Part shown: positions 10,906 to 22,809 of the stretch, one piece after another | Numbering within the stretch: the first letter of the stretch is position 1 | How the letters are laid out: every line of letters begins with the position of its first letter | NCBI GenBank assembly: GCA_002189035.1 | Contig: NEEC01000011.1 | Span: 558,001-622,000 of the forward strand | DNA from: Utricularia gibba | Lineage: Eukaryota; Streptophyta; Magnoliopsida; Lamiales; Lentibulariaceae | Direction: 5' to 3' | DNA length: 64,000 nucleotides | The notes under the pieces: model-generated | What the model was told of the DNA's origin: nothing | The model's database searches: none | What the model saw: the letters and a program-made list of their open reading frames with translations, nothing else | Position numbers and translations under genes: made by a program

Positions 10906-11850
10906 GATAGTGTTTAGGGTCGAACACGAAGAGCAAGTGCTTGTCATATGATTATCAATGCATGCAATCGGTGTCATGTTGATAGAATTGGTCGTCACTA
11001 GGACTAAGGCAAAATTACGATGGAATATAGTGAAGAAAAGTAACAAACTTTTGAACTCGATTGTTCTTGAGATGAAATGGGTGATGCCTTGGGACTCCTA
11101 AGGGATGTATGCTCATCACTAAAACATGCTCACACAAACCATAAATCAAATATTTAACAAACAAAGTCTAAGTCTACCCGAACTCTTGTTTTCCTCCTAA
11201 TCTTTGGTCTACTTCTAACTAGGGTTGTTAAGATAAGTTTCACTACTTCCCCCTCCTAGATCTATCTTGGTTTCTTAAGGAAGTGGCATGACTTATGGTT
11301 AATAAAGTCTAAAAATTGATTAGCACACTTCTTCTCTTTTCACCCCAAGGCACCTCTAAGTGCATAGCCACTTATGCTTAAGGTAAATAAAAAATGAAAA
11401 ATAAAACATCATCCACATTGTACTCATTTGATAGCCGATTACCAGAAATGAAACAAGCAAGGAATTAAAAAAGTTCAATAGAAAACTTGAACTATCGCTA
11501 GCTACTCTTAGCTGAGAGTAATATTCGTTGGAAACAAAAGATAGTCTTCATACATCAGCTTTGTTCCTTGTTCATCTTCCTCCTTCTTCCCCTAGAAGTC
11601 TTCCCCAGAAGAATGTGTCATGTGCCTCAATGGGGAAGATCTCCTTTTCTCTCTCCATCTTTTCTCATTTTGTGTCCAAAATCCTCCTTTTTCCTCTCCT
11701 TGTATTTTGTGTCCTTCTTTTTAACCTTTTGCCTCATCATCTGCCACTGTACTATTCATATCTGGCTCTTTGGGATTTGGTTTGTTGATATGTGTTGCAT
11801 TGCTCAAAGAAAATTACTAGAACTAAGGTTGGACAAAAAATATAAGAAAG
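10906..11850 (-). repeat. Truncated TGATA-family LTR
   Basis: Reverse-complement copy of the family. It contains agggtcgaacacgaagagc near 10919 and the long shared block gggtgatgccttgggactcc near 11080. Both ends are missing: one meets the FCP1-like copy, the other a MULE transposase remnant. ORFs at 11528-11870 are LTR sequence. Confidence 0.7.
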
Positions 11851-11896
11851 CTCCATCTATGAATAAATAGTCATATATCCCGTTGTATTACTTTCC

Positions 11897-12102
11897 TGGT
11901 CATAGTATTGGGCAGATAGATTAAGTTTGTATTCATTGGAGTTGATTCCACAAAATGCAAACAATTGTTTGATGAGATCCTGAATTACAATATTTATATA
12001 AAAATCTACAAATCCTACCTATGGCATATTGTAAGTTGTAAAATCTCCATAGTTGATTATATTGCCTCCAGCAAAAATCCTTACATGCACCATCTTCTTC
12101 AT
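11897..12102 (-). pseudogene. N-terminal fragment of a MULE transposase
   Basis: From the ATG at 12102 the minus strand reads MKKMVHVRIFAGG, then NYGDFTTYNMP, then LFAFCGINSNEYKLNLSAQY. This is the same protein as the MULE transposase exon 1 at 35671-35992. One TAG interrupts the frame where the paralogue has CAG. The transposase would bind terminal repeats and cut the element out; only the extreme N-terminus remains because the copy ends at the LTR junction near 11890. The paralogue at 36 kb lacks the start region, so this copy shows where the protein begins. Confidence 0.6.
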
Positions 12103-12385
12103 TGAGATTTGCAAAAACAAATGAAGAGATATCAAGAAGGGTTCAAAGAATGAGCATAACCTCTCAGATGAGAGTGTGGCTATTTATAAGCTCTAAAATT
12201 AATGATTGTGGATACTAATGATTGCCCATGCGCATCAAATAATTATGGAGGCCAACCATAATAACGTGTAGATGTAAGTGGCAAACACATCACATGATAA
12301 TCAAACAATTCATTTAAATAAATTTATTTCAACATAATATTAATTTATTATTACATGATAAAAAGTTATTATTATATACTTAAAT
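12103..12385 (-). repeat. MULE terminal region
   Basis: Leader and terminal repeat shared with 36000-36240, including ggaggccaaccataataacg and catgataatcaaacaattc. The same sequence in inverted form ends the MULE at 34577-34645. Confidence 0.65.
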
Positions 12386-12699
12386 AATTGATCGAGTCAA
12401 GGATCGAGTCCAGCTCAGAACATAGAGCACCCACCAAGAAAATAATTGATCACAAGTGCGGATCCATTTGCCCAAAGGCATTTGTATGTTCATTCATTTC
12501 GGACAATATTCAACAAAAGCACATGAGAAGCGGAGTAACTCCGAGAATCTTCTTTGACCTAACTGGTTTAATGTGTCTACACTCCTGTCCCCGTCCGGTC
12601 CGAGGTAACATTTTTTTTACCCCCCCAAAAAACAACACAGTAAAAATCTCTGTGCATCCAAAAGTGAATCTTTACACACCTACAGGTCCCGACCTTGCA
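12386..12699. other. Unassigned MULE-internal segment
   Basis: Sequence between the MULE terminal repeat and a GC-rich block, without a counterpart at the 33-36 kb copy. An open frame at 12388-12714 has no features I recognise. It contains a run of C (about 12622) after a T run. Confidence 0.25.
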
Positions 12700-12920
12700 C
12701 CTAGTCGCGCATGATGCAAGCACGCCCCGCCCTCACAGGAGCGAGCGGGATGGTCAAGGGCTGGCACATAGGCGCACACCCTGCAAGGGAGCGGCGTCCG
12801 GGTAGCGTGTGCGGGTGGCGCCTCGCCCAAGACGAAGTGCCAGGAAGCGTGCGCTAGTCGCGACTTGCACACGATGCCCGCACGGCACGGCCACGATGCA
12901 AATGCCTGCCATGGTTTCAA
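12700..12920 (-). repeat. GC-rich block inside MULE-related sequence, copy 1
   Basis: Strongly GC- and CpG-rich block in AT-rich surroundings, repeated in inverted orientation at 33600-33950. Both copies sit beside the AT-rich MULE arm. It may be a captured host fragment; no protein family could be recognised in either strand. Confidence 0.55.
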
Positions 12921-13593
12921 TTTATTTTCATGACAAATTATGTTTTTTTATAAAATTTAATTTAGTTTAAAATACTATTAAATAAATTACACAATTTCTT
13001 TATTGATATGATTTATAATGAAATCAAAATTATATATTTATATATATACATTTATATTTATAATTTTATTTTTATTATACAAAACATAATATCATATAAT
13101 ATGAATAAAAAGCATGAATTCAAAAAATGAATAAATAAAAAATAGCTAGTTTGATCACAATTCCAAAATTGTATTATCTAACTAATAGATTTTTTAAAAA
13201 GAGTTATTTTACTAAAAAGTTTCGGTAATGAATAATGATATATGTTTTTCGATTTTTTTAAAATATTTTTCTCTTTAAAAAACCAAAGTGAAAAATTAGT
13301 TATATTTTTAATATTTTATAATTCCTTTTACATTTAATTATCATATATTTAGTATAAAATAATAATTTTGACATAATTTATCAAGTTTACATAATAAAAT
13401 AAATAGAAAACAAAATTAATAGAAAACCCAGTAGATAAAATGGATATATAGGATCTTTATTTAATAGAAATTGAATAAAATAGAATAAAATAAAAATTAA
13501 TTTTTGGAAGATGGGTACCTTTTAACATAGTAACACATAATGGGTATTTTTCAAATAGCATTAAAATGTAGTGTGTAGAAAAGTAAAATACCC
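12921..13593 (-). repeat. AT-rich MULE arm, copy 1
   Basis: Matches 33031-33590 in inverted orientation and part of 36330-36548. Read on the minus strand it begins GGGTATTTTAC exactly where copia coding sequence stops, which suits a transposon terminus inserted in the copia element. Confidence 0.6.
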
Positions 13594-14560
13594 ATCTCAA
13601 TAACCACTTCACAGCTGCCTAATGAATCTCATTTGAGTTGTGTGTGTATCTACTCAGTCTATCTACTACATACACTATGTCAAGTCGGGTATGATTCATT
13701 AGATATATCACACTTCCCATTATATATGCATATTTACTTTGGGACATAAGGTCATCGCTATTTTTCTTTAAACTAATACTGGGTCATATGTAGTCGGAGT
13801 TGGTTTCACCTAATTGAAACCAAACTTCTTTAAAAGTTTCTTAATGTAATGGCTTTGAGTTAGTAGAAACCCTTCTTCATTTCTCACAATTTTGATGTCC
13901 AATATGTAGCTAGCTTGAGAAACCCTTCTTCATTTCTCACTATTTTGATGTCCAATATGTAGCTAGCTTCATTCATGCCCTTCATCTAAAAATTTAGAGG
14001 CTAAGAATTTCATGGTCTCTACAACTGTGCCTAGGTTCAGCCCAAAGATCAGCATATCATCCATGTAGAAGGTTATGATCACACATTGATTATTAAAAGT
14101 CTTAGAGTAAACAAATCTCTCGACTCGATTTGAAGTGAAGTCTAATGATGTTATGACTTCATCAAATTTCTCATGCCACTGTTTAGGTGCTTGTTTCAAG
14201 CCATATAGTGATCTCTTCAGTCGACACACTTTGTGTTCTTCTCCAGCCTTTACACAATACTCAAACTGAAACATGTAGATTTCTTCCTCCAATTCACCAT
14301 TCAGCAATGCCGTTTTGACACTCATTTGATGAACTGTCCAATTGTGCACATATGTCATTGCAAAGAGTACCCGTATGGCAGAAAAGTGAACCATTGAATT
14401 AAATGTCTCAAATTAGTCAACACCCGGTTTCTGAGTGAAACCCTTCACTACAAAGCAAGCCTTGTATTTGTCTACTTTATCATTTGCAAGGAGGTTTTTC
14501 TTAAAGATCCACTTGCTCTCAATTGGCTTTGCCCCAGGGGTAGGTCCACTAGTTCTCATT
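13594..14560 (-). pseudogene. Copia reverse transcriptase (A1)
   Basis: Copia RT (RVT_2). The longest open piece is 13969-14394 and contains SVKTALLNGELEEEIYMF, VCRLKRSLYGLKQAPKQW and the catalytic box TFYMDDMLIFG with both aspartates. Upstream, stops interrupt the WKLVDLP-like start of the domain. Downstream are a tandem duplication of a 53-bp coding segment (13859-13964), not divisible by three and therefore frameshifting, and an end at the MULE junction in the WLLR block of RNase H. Not functional. Confidence 0.85.
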
Positions 14561-15000
14561 CGTTGTTTTGATGGAGCGAATCCATCTCACTCTGAATGGC
14601 TTTCATCCACAATGGAGCATCTGGAGAAGTAATTGCATCGTAGTAGGTCAGAGGATCTCCACTAGTGAAATACACATAGAAGTCATCACCAATTCTAGAC
14701 TCTACTCTCTGCCTTTTGCTTCGTCTCAGAGGCACTTCCTCTAAGGGTTCACTAGTTTCAATAGGTTTAGTGGTAGGTGTCTCATGGCCACCATCTTGTC
14801 GTTTTCCTACTAGAGGAAAGATGTGCTCAAAGAATTCTGCATTCTTTGTTTCGAGTATTGTATGATGATCAAGGATATCACTCTTGATCACAAGAAATTG
14901 ATATGCAGCACTCTCCTATGCATATGCTATAAATAGACAATCAAATATTTTTGACCCAATCTTCCTTTTCTTCGAATCAGGTAACATCACTTTTGCTTAA
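14556..15000 (-). pseudogene. Copia integrase-RT linker (A1)
   Basis: Open frame 14556-14891 encodes the variable linker with the landmarks RRSKRQRVES and PLWMKAIQSEMDSL, the latter opening the RT domain of copia elements. The GKL-rich tail of integrase precedes it with stops. The same linker lies at 31790-32040 in the plus-strand relative. Confidence 0.75.
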
Positions 15001-15640
15001 CACCCCCACACCCTTAAATACGTAAGTATGTAGCCTTTCCATATCTAATACGGAATTTTGTATATTTTCTTATGTGGGATTCAATTCTGAACTTGCAAGT
15101 TGTGAGAATCACTTTCCCCACATTTTATCTAGAATGCAAGAAGTAATAAGCATTGATTTCATCATTTCCTTCAATGTCCTATTCTTCCTCTTGGAAACTC
15201 TTTTTGACTCATGAGAGTATGGAGGAGTTTTCTCATATATTATTCCATGCTTCTTACAGAAATCTTTGAATAATACATACTCACCCCTGTATCAAATCTG
15301 ACTCACTTTATTTTCTTGTCAAGTTGGTTTTCTGCCTCATATTTAAATAGCATAAATTTATCAAATGCTTCAGATTTACGTTTCAACAAATACACTCGAA
15401 TATATCTAGAGCAATCATCAATAAAAGTAATCATAAACTTATTGCCACCTCTAGATACACATATCTTATAATCACATACCTCCGAATGAATCAATACAAG
15501 CAATTCAAATTCTCTTATAGAAAAGCATAATTTCTTAGTCATTTTTGCCTCTACTTAAATCTCACACTTAGCAGGTAACTCATGCAATTTAGGAATTAAA
15601 TCTAATTGCTACATCTTTTTCATATAGGCATAGTTACTAT
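15001..15640 (-). pseudogene. Copia integrase (A1)
   Basis: Integrase would join element DNA to the genome. The pre-integrase end and catalytic N-part are readable: LLVLIHSEVCDYKICVSRGG, then FMITFIDDCSRYIRVYLLK. The remaining core (ENSNG- and KMMK-type blocks) is broken by stops, whereas the 31 kb relative keeps it open. The domain starts at the boundary with the inserted LTR block at 15641, so part of the zinc-binding N-terminus is missing. Confidence 0.75.
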
Positions 15641-17086
15641 TGGGTTTCTCGTAGAAATCGTATGTTTCAAAAGCAGCGGAATTTTAAAATTTTGAGAAAC
15701 CCCCAACGCGGATCTTGGAATACGGTATACATCATACAAAGGGATGTTCAAAATACCTTTCAGATGACTCTGTTGTTCACCAACCGCCAATAGTAGACGG
15801 CCTCTATGGTATCCACATGTGGAGCACTCCATCGATAACCTTCTCAAGGCTCTTGAATGCTGGTCGAATTTCTTAGGTGCTAGTAGAGAAAAACGCCTCC
15901 TTGTGGATCAGTCTCAAAGAGCACGAAGACCTTGGAGCAGATCTCAAGATCTAAATCTTTTTGATAGATATTTTGTGATATATGAAATCATATCTATATG
16001 AGATCTTTTATTTTGAGTTTAATCAATATTAATCTCAAAATAACTCTGTATTTAATTTATCCACTTTACCAATTACATCTCATGTAATTGTGTCATTCTA
16101 TTTTATATCAATGAGTGACTCCACTATTGTGTATGACCCTATAGGCTTCTTAAATCAAGACTGTAATAATAGATTTATTAATTAACTCTTAATTAATCAA
16201 ATCCATCATTATCGATCATGAGTGATGTCTAGCAACATATCATGATCCCCAAGATTAAAGAATAATCAAGTGAACTGATTGAGACTTTCCATGACCAATC
16301 ACCATGCAATGAACAGCTTTTATCATACTTATATCTCATTTGATACCAGAACTTGGGTGTGTGTCTTTCTGATGTGTCGAACTTATAATTGCATTCAAGC
16401 ACTAATACTCAATGACCTACTCAAACAATTCGAGTGTCATTACCCTTGTCCCAGGACTTACTGTTAGGCTTTGATGCAATTACTTGAGATATAATCTCAT
16501 AGCTAACATGAGTGATGAATCCTTTATTGATCAATCAACTATCTCCAATCTTAAGAAGTCACATCCCTACTCATCCATACTAGGCAAGCCATAGTTAGTC
16601 TCCCATTAGTAATGAGCGAAAATGTGAGCTTAAGATCAAGATAACTTTGTTGACCTCAAGTCTAAGCTTATTGCACGACTATCATATTCGAGATCTTGCT
16701 ACTAACACTTGGTTAGCTTCCCATAGTAGCATCTCGAAGATAAGTCATCCAGTGAATCGATTCTCTAATCGACACCCACACATAAGTTCTAGTAATCTCA
16801 TTACATCAATTGTGAGAACCATTGCCTAAACAATTTAGGGAACTCCATGTGTGCCAGCTTATCCGTATTTGTGATATCCTCATTTTACAAATACTCTAGC
16901 CAGGGAGTTTTTACTTGATCATGAATGCTTGAAGAATCTCACATCATGATCTCATCATAATTTCGATAGCACATATATCAAGTAGAGGATTTTATCAATG
17001 ATATAAATTTGATCACAATTCAATGTAAATATCAAAAGATATGATTTTCCAATGAGTTGATTCTCTTTAGAACACATACACCAACA
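15641..17086 (-). repeat. Complete LTR of copia family B
   Basis: On the minus strand it runs from TGTTGGTGTATGTG (17086) to CGAGAAACCCA (15641), TG...CA, 1446 bp. Immediately before its start, on the minus strand, is aagtgggagat (17087-17097), a classic copia polypurine tract, so this is a 3' LTR with a stub of its internal region. It interrupts gag and integrase of element A1. A near-identical partial copy opens the window. ORFs inside it are not genes. Confidence 0.75.
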
Positions 17087-17123
17087 ATCTCCCACTTGAA
17101 CTAGAGCCAATCAATCATGTAAC
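17087..17123 (-). other. 37-bp internal stub with polypurine tract
   Basis: All that remains of the internal region of family B: the last bases before the 3' LTR, including aagtgggagat. It separates two LTRs that face away from each other head to head. Confidence 0.6.
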
Positions 17124-17294
17124 TGTTAGTGTATGTGTTCTAGAGAGGATCAACTCATTGGCTAGAGTCATCTGAAAGGTAATTTGAACATCCCTTCGTC
17201 TGATGTATACCATATTACAAGATCTGCGTTTGGGGTTTCTCAAAAATTCTAAATTCCGCTGCTTTTGAGACATACGATGTCTACGAGAAACCCA
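17124..17294 (+). repeat. Internally deleted LTR of family B, inverted
   Basis: Starts tgttagtgtatgtgttctag and, after about 45 bases of LTR start, jumps to the last 125 bases of the LTR, ending cgagaaaccca. It is therefore a 171-bp TG...CA derivative lacking about 1.27 kb, in the orientation opposite to the full LTR at 15641-17086. Confidence 0.65.
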
Positions 17295-18243
17295 AACAAA
17301 ACAATGCGTCTTTTTCTTTTTGATACCATCATTAGTAGGAGCTAAAACAATATGAGAACCAGCATTAGAATTTTTCAAGCGAGGTTTATACCTCCCTTGT
17401 TTATTCTTGAGGACATTTGTCTGGTACTCATGGTTGGTAGGCTTCTTCTCAATTTTTTTCTGCCTCTCCTCAATGGCAATGTGATTTATCAAGTGATCCA
17501 GAGTCATCTTGCGATTAGATTGGCGAATCTTAGCCTTGTAATCATCCCATCCTCGTGGCAACTTGTGGATAAGTGATTCAATGATGAACTCTAGAGGTAG
17601 ATTGATGTTCTGAGCAGCCATGTTGTCCAAGAGGCAATGGAATTTATCAATCTGAGCAACCACCTCCTTGTCATCAGACATCTCCCACTATAGGAAATTA
17701 GTGACTGCAAATCGAGATGTAACAGCCTCCTCTATAGTGTGCTTGGTAGTCATGGACTTCCATATAGAGGCAGCATCTTTGTAGACTACATACACATCAA
17801 AGAGACTATAAGAAAGTGTGGTAATTATGGTGTGACGACATACTCGGTTAGCCCAATCCCAGTCCACAATAAGGATCTTAGGGTCTACGGCTTCTGGCTT
17901 GATGATGTCAAGTGCCCATGCGACACTATGCATGTCAAGTAACTCAAAGATCCCGTCTTTCCAACGTCGAAAGTTCGTGCCATCAAAAGGTTCGATCTTT
18001 GCAGTATCAGGGATCTGGCAACCAATTGAATGATTCAAAGACAGATTGCGAACACTAGAGGTGACTTGTGGCAAATAGGTGGAGACAAGCGGATTCTGGA
18101 CAGGGTTTGTCTGTGGCGGCACAACGACCAAATCTGCAGCAGGGAGGACCGTCGGGGTCAGCGTGGCATCGCAGTGCGTGGGTAACCGAAGGCACGAACA
18201 ATGTCAAAGTAGGGTTTTCCAAATGGTCAGCGGTCAGATCCAT
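17295..18243 (-). pseudogene. Copia gag (A1)
   Basis: Gag forms the virus-like particle. The ATG at 18243 gives MDLTADHLENPTL; after a frameshift near 18120 the frame continues through TAKIEPFDGTNFRRWKDGI (UBN2-type gag, PF14227) to a TAG at 17682-17684 where CAG is expected (FLxWEMSDDKE). It then runs through LPRGWDDYKAKIR and IAIEERQKKIEKKPTNHEY to HCFV. HCFV is the start of the CCHC zinc knuckle, and the protein is cut there by inserted LTR sequence at 17294. RNA binding by the knuckle is therefore lost. Confidence 0.8.
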
Positions 18244-18264
18244 CGAGATACTCCTTTAGATTTT

Positions 18265-18480
18265 TGTAAATTGAACACGAAGAAGAAGAAGAAAAGATGA
18301 AAACGTTAGGCACATAAAACGTTGGATTCAAGAGACTCTTCGAGAACTACTCTCTCAATCTGAGAAATCAGTCAAATATATATACGTGAACCCTAAACCC
18401 TAATGGGCTTGAGACAAAACAAAGCAAAACATGGGATTGGGCTGCACATACGAGAGAGCCTTTTGGAGTGGGTTTGCACC
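18265..18480 (-). repeat. 5' LTR remnant of copia A1
   Basis: Minus-strand sequence matches 37050-37275: ctcattagggtttagggttc-type sequence, the tct-rich stretch and the end gtgttcaatttaca. It is truncated at about 18480, about half of the approximately 444-bp LTR. Confidence 0.65.
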
Positions 18481-20093
18481 TCCCCTCAAGGAAGATAACA
18501 ATATCACCTATTTTCTGAATCTCTGATACTATGCTATTAAAATTTACATTGCGATTTTATTCTAATTTGATGTGAAGATAGCAAGGAAAATGCCAAATAA
18601 AAAAAATTAAGCAAAGGGAGCTCCTAATTCACTAACCAATGTCAACAATATGAAGAATTACAAGCTACCAACAGCACTACAAGTTATGAAGAAACAAGAA
18701 AATACAAATGTGCTCTGTGGGAGATAGCCTCTACCGTGTTTTTTAAGTCAAGGAGACTTACTTTTTTTTTTTGTTCTTCAATCATAAAGCTGATATGCAT
18801 TTGCTTTGCTTCTACACTTCACCATTACTATTCGAACAAGTTAGTAGTTGTGGTGGTGGGGGATGCATGTTTAAATGAATTCTGTTGCTCATTTTGATCT
18901 ATTAAAAGAAATTCAAAAGAAATATTATATTTTGATATCAGACAAATCAATAAATCATCAGGATCCATCTACTTTAAAATTAAAAAAATATTAGTAATGA
19001 GTTTCAAAATATTTTTTTTTATGTTTTTACAAGTAACATCATATCTTACCCTTATTGACCTTCCATTATTTATAATTGATATACTCAACAAATTGAATTG
19101 AGTAATTTGACAGAATTTTATGTTACAACAAATTGATGATGCAATAGCTAGCCGAATAGTTGCTTCATCCATTGGAATAACTATAACAATGCAGAGAAAA
19201 TATCGCCTCTTAATTGAAAATTATTTAAAATATTACAAAATTCATACTTCTTGAGTTTAATATGCGTTCACAACATAAGGCTCTAGCGATAGTTTGGATT
19301 TTTGACAAGTCAATATGTATCAATAGCAAACAAATAGTCACTATAAAAAAACATGTATATACTCGGCTTCATTAACCAACTCCTTACTCATTTTGTTTCA
19401 TTTTAATTTCCAGAAAAATTAACTCAACTCGATCCCAACAGGCATGGAACAATCCAAGAGAATAAATCTGAATAGATTGATCTAAACTCAAAAGTAAGTT
19501 TTCTATTATATATTTTTCATAGGAATTCCTTTATTCTAATGCTTTTTATTCAAATTATATACTTTTGAAATTTATTATTTCAGGGCTATAGCAACTACAC
19601 TATTGAAGCTACTAAGACCCTGTTTGATATGAAAGTATAATGTTGGTTTATGATGGATTTAATAAAATTATATTGTTTGGTATTTAAATATAATTATACC
19701 AATTACATGGGTATAATTATCATTTTTATATGTATACCCAAGGGGGTATGGACATTTTTATACCTACATATTTGGATTTATTTAAACACAAATAATTTAA
19801 ATTCATCAATATCTAAATCAACCAACCAAACAAAACATAAAAGAATTACTGAACTAAGTTCAAACGGAAGAAAAAAGTCAGTGGATAAATGAATTTTTAT
19901 TTGTTCATTAGTACTTGTCAAATCGTGCTCCCGAATTATATTTGATTTTGTAATCCAAAACAGCTCATACAAGACGTGTCAAAAATAGTGGCAATTATTG
20001 CAATAAAAAGAATTGTAGAAACTGTCAAGATACTCGATCCCCAAAATACCAAGACAAATATTTGTAATATCCTGAATCATTCATAAATATCAT
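18481..20093. other. Unassigned AT-rich interval with one dispersed repeat
   Basis: No recognisable gene. Positions 18560-18765 match 53590-53770 in inverted orientation; a conserved readable strip in that repeat gives SYEETRK...ALxxIAST on the plus strand here. From 19612 the text accctgtttgatatg resembles a MITE end, but no matching partner was found. Confidence 0.35.
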
Positions 20094-20567
20094 AGTGCGT
20101 GTTTGTTTCAGGAAAATTGATATACTGCCAAATGTCTTAATAGGGATATTAAATAAGGAAGTAATATATTTAAATAGGGAATCATTTTAAATATCAGATT
20201 TCATTTGATAATAAAAATTAAGATAAGAAATATGTTTGACAATTGTACATTTATAAGCACATACTTTTTTCAAAATGCATATCGAATATCTATTAAGTTA
20301 AATAAAAAAGAAGATTGTGGGAGGAAGAATTTTTTATAAGAAAATGGATGGTCAGAAATAGAATAAAAAATATCATGACGATAAAATAATCATAACATAC
20401 TATTAAAGAATAATAAAATCATATTTAAATATTATTCAAAAGAATAAAATTATAATATATCAATTGGGATATTTAAATCCTCAATTTCTAATAAGGATTT
20501 TTGTAATTCATGATCTAAATAATGGAATATAATTTCCCTAACAATCCTACCCAACAAACACACACGT
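20094..20567. repeat. Possible MITE with GTGCGTGTTTGTT ends
   Basis: The left end agtgcgtgtttgttt and the right end, reverse-complemented acgtgtgtgtttgtt, form an imperfect terminal inverted repeat around an AT-rich non-coding 474-bp segment. No clear target duplication was seen. Confidence 0.35.
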
Positions 20568-20715
20568 AGCAAAACAATTAAACATTTACAGCCTCAAAGT
20601 ATATAAGGAGTTGTGTGGGGGCGACAAAATACAAGTTATAGAATAAAGTTATTAGGATGTTTGACATTAACATTATTTTAGAATGCAATTATTGGGCTTT
20701 TTTTATTTTGATTGT

Positions 20716-21765
20716 CGATAAACGAAAATAATGCAATGTTGTTAAAATGCAAATTCTCCTATGAAATAAAATTTATACACATTCTAGCATAAATTATAAG
20801 CATAATGATTAGGGTCGAACACAAGGAACTAGTGCTTATTATGTGAAAATTAATGCATTTAGTGAATGTCACGATTAAAAGATTTAGTATAAGTTAATAC
20901 TAACAGTTTCATAACAATATGTAGAAAGTCAGTAAATAGGTAAAATCAGTTATTTGTTTAAAATTAATCAAGATAATGCCTTGATACTTCTAAGAATTGC
21001 ATACTTATCATTAAAATAACCTCATCTAAATCATAAATCATGTATCTAAAAATAAAAAATCTAGGTCTACCCAAACACTTGTTTTCCTAATCCATGATTT
21101 TCCTCTAATTAGAGTTGTTAAGATGAGTTTCACAAACTTTTCCTCTTGAATCTATCCTGATTTGTTAAGCGACTTATGTGATTTATGGCTAACAAAATTA
21201 AAAAGAATGATTTGCACACTATCCTCCCTTTAGTCCCAAGGCACCCTTAGGTGTATAGCTATTCACAATAAGGAAAAATAAAACATTTTTATATCATAAC
21301 ATGAACATCATCTTCATTCCACAACTTAACAGCAATAAAAGAAACAATAACATAAGTAATCGGAAACATAAACAGTTTGCAAAAGAAAAAACTAAAACTA
21401 TTCCCAACAAGAAGTAACATTTTTCATAAACAAAAGAAGTTTTCAAAAGAGGGCTTGGTCCTTGGTTCGTCCTTTTCATTTGTTCTATAAGTTTTTCCCC
21501 AGATCTCCCTCCTAGAAGTATGTGACGTGTTGTTTAAAGTCTTGGAGATATTTTCTCACTCTTGTTATGTCCAAATCCTCTTTGTATCTACTTATATTTT
21601 GGTGTACTTCCTTTCAGCTTTTGTCCACATCTTCTGCAATTTCAATATTCTCTTTTGGCTTCTTGGAATTTGAGTTATTAAAACGTGGTGCATTCTTCAA
21701 GGGAATGATTAGAACTAAGATTGAGACTAAATCATAATTTAGTCCCAACTAGGAATAAAAGATGT
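20716..21765 (-). repeat. TGATA-family LTR, truncated
   Basis: Reverse orientation. Its 3' end is at 20716 (cgataaacg, one base off TGATAA) and it contains gggtcgaacacaaggaac at 20812. The opposite end stops around 21765 before the expected TG start. Internal ORFs (21294-21479, 21522-21737) are LTR sequence. Confidence 0.65.
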
Positions 21766-22069
21766 ATATTGTGTTTAGAACCAATGTTGTTTGATTGTAA
21801 TCATGATTATTCTCATGAAAGTATAATATTTATTTGGCATTATAAGAATACTTTATTCATTGTACTTAGATAAATACCACATGGGTTTTCATTATTTGCA
21901 AAAATATAGCATGTTGTGAGTATGGAACCATGGTTTTTAGATTATTACTCATTATATGGACACTTTATTCATTGTAAAAATGGATGAAGAACAACAATTT
22001 CAATTTTACATTTGATCTTATGTGATATTTTGTTTTGAATGATTTAAGAGTTCAAACATTGAGATATAA

Positions 22070-22372
22070 CCCATTCCCACTTTACATTTATTGGGAAGAG
22101 AATTTTGGACGAGATAGGGTGACTCACAAGTTTAGAGTAGGTTGCGGAGAATTTGTAGATAGAGTTCCAAAGCAAGTTAATGAAAGCGTTCGTTTTAGTC
22201 TCAAACTAGACTAGTTTCTACTAGCAAAGGCAGCATTTGAAAAATTTACCAATGATGTCTCTCAAGGAATGTCTGCGTCAAAGACCAAGCTACCAATCAA
22301 GCGGAAAAATGTGGCTTCAAGTGACCTTGATATGGTAGCTCACAACACAGGAGGGGGAGGTAGTAATATTAA
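22070..22372 (+). pseudogene. Harbinger Myb/SANT-like ORF remnant
   Basis: One frame reads YWEENFGRDRVTH, then RVPKQVNESVRFSLKLD, then FEKFTNDVSQGMSASK and a basic KLPIKRKNV stretch. The ENFGRDR block resembles the IFGKDRATG segment that ends the Myb/SANT-like domain (PF12776) of the accessory protein of plant PIF/Harbinger elements. That protein helps the transposase enter the nucleus and bind DNA. A clearer copy is at 44165-44900. Only the C-terminal half is visible, with at least one stop. Confidence 0.35.
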
Positions 22373-22419
22373 TCTTAAAACAATCCTAACAAAAATAGTA
22401 GACTTAAATCAATCCTAAC

Positions 22420-22809
22420 ACAAATGCTCATTGTTTAGGTAGGCTTGAACTCTTGTATTGTTAGTTGAACGATCTTTGGTATGGGTGAGATAAGGATAAT
22501 AATGAGCATATTGTTCTTGAAAGTATTAAGGCATCATATTATTTCATTTAGATAGTGATATTATTTGCTAGTTATTGCTTTTACTTCATTATACCATAGA
22601 ATTGCACTAGTCATAGCTTAGACTTAATCTTCATTGTGACAAAAACAGAATGTGTTAATCTGCACACAATAAGTACCATACTCTGTATGTTCAACTTTAA
22701 TTCCATTATGCTCATGTTTGTTTGATGTTTAATTGAGAATTAGATTTATAAATTTATTTGATACAAAAAATTATAATTATAAATGACGTGCAAGAATTTC
22801 TCATTTATC
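22420..22809 (+). repeat. Old TGATA-family LTR, 3' half
   Basis: Diverged match to the 3' third of the family. It includes gatgagcat-like and caaggcatc-like motifs and ends tatgctcat...ttctcatttatca at 22809. More decayed than the other copies. Confidence 0.5.

Larger units (their letters stand above)
13594..18480 (-). mobile_element. Copia element A1, minus strand, nested and incomplete
   Basis: In minus-strand order it has a 5' LTR remnant, gag, a block of foreign LTR sequence (15641-17294), integrase, the linker to RT, and RT up to the start of RNase H. There a MULE arm breaks it at 13593. The order gag, integrase, RT is diagnostic of Ty1/copia. Its integrase-RT half is repeated on the plus strand at 31045-33030. 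Region 13594-13970 carries a 53-bp tandem duplication. Confidence 0.85.

Noticed and set aside
12672-12920. 82-aa frame in GC-rich DNA with many Cys and Ala
   Set aside because: GC-rich sequence has few stops by chance; the second copy (33595-33960) does not preserve the frame.
15641-17294. A 1.65-kb DNA transposon with about 130-bp terminal inverted repeats
   Set aside because: The inverted ends are the 3' parts of two LTRs in opposite orientation; TG...CA ends and a copia polypurine tract explain them better, and no target duplication was seen.
19612-20093. A MITE starting accctgtttgatatg
   Set aside because: No matching inverted end or target duplication was found downstream.
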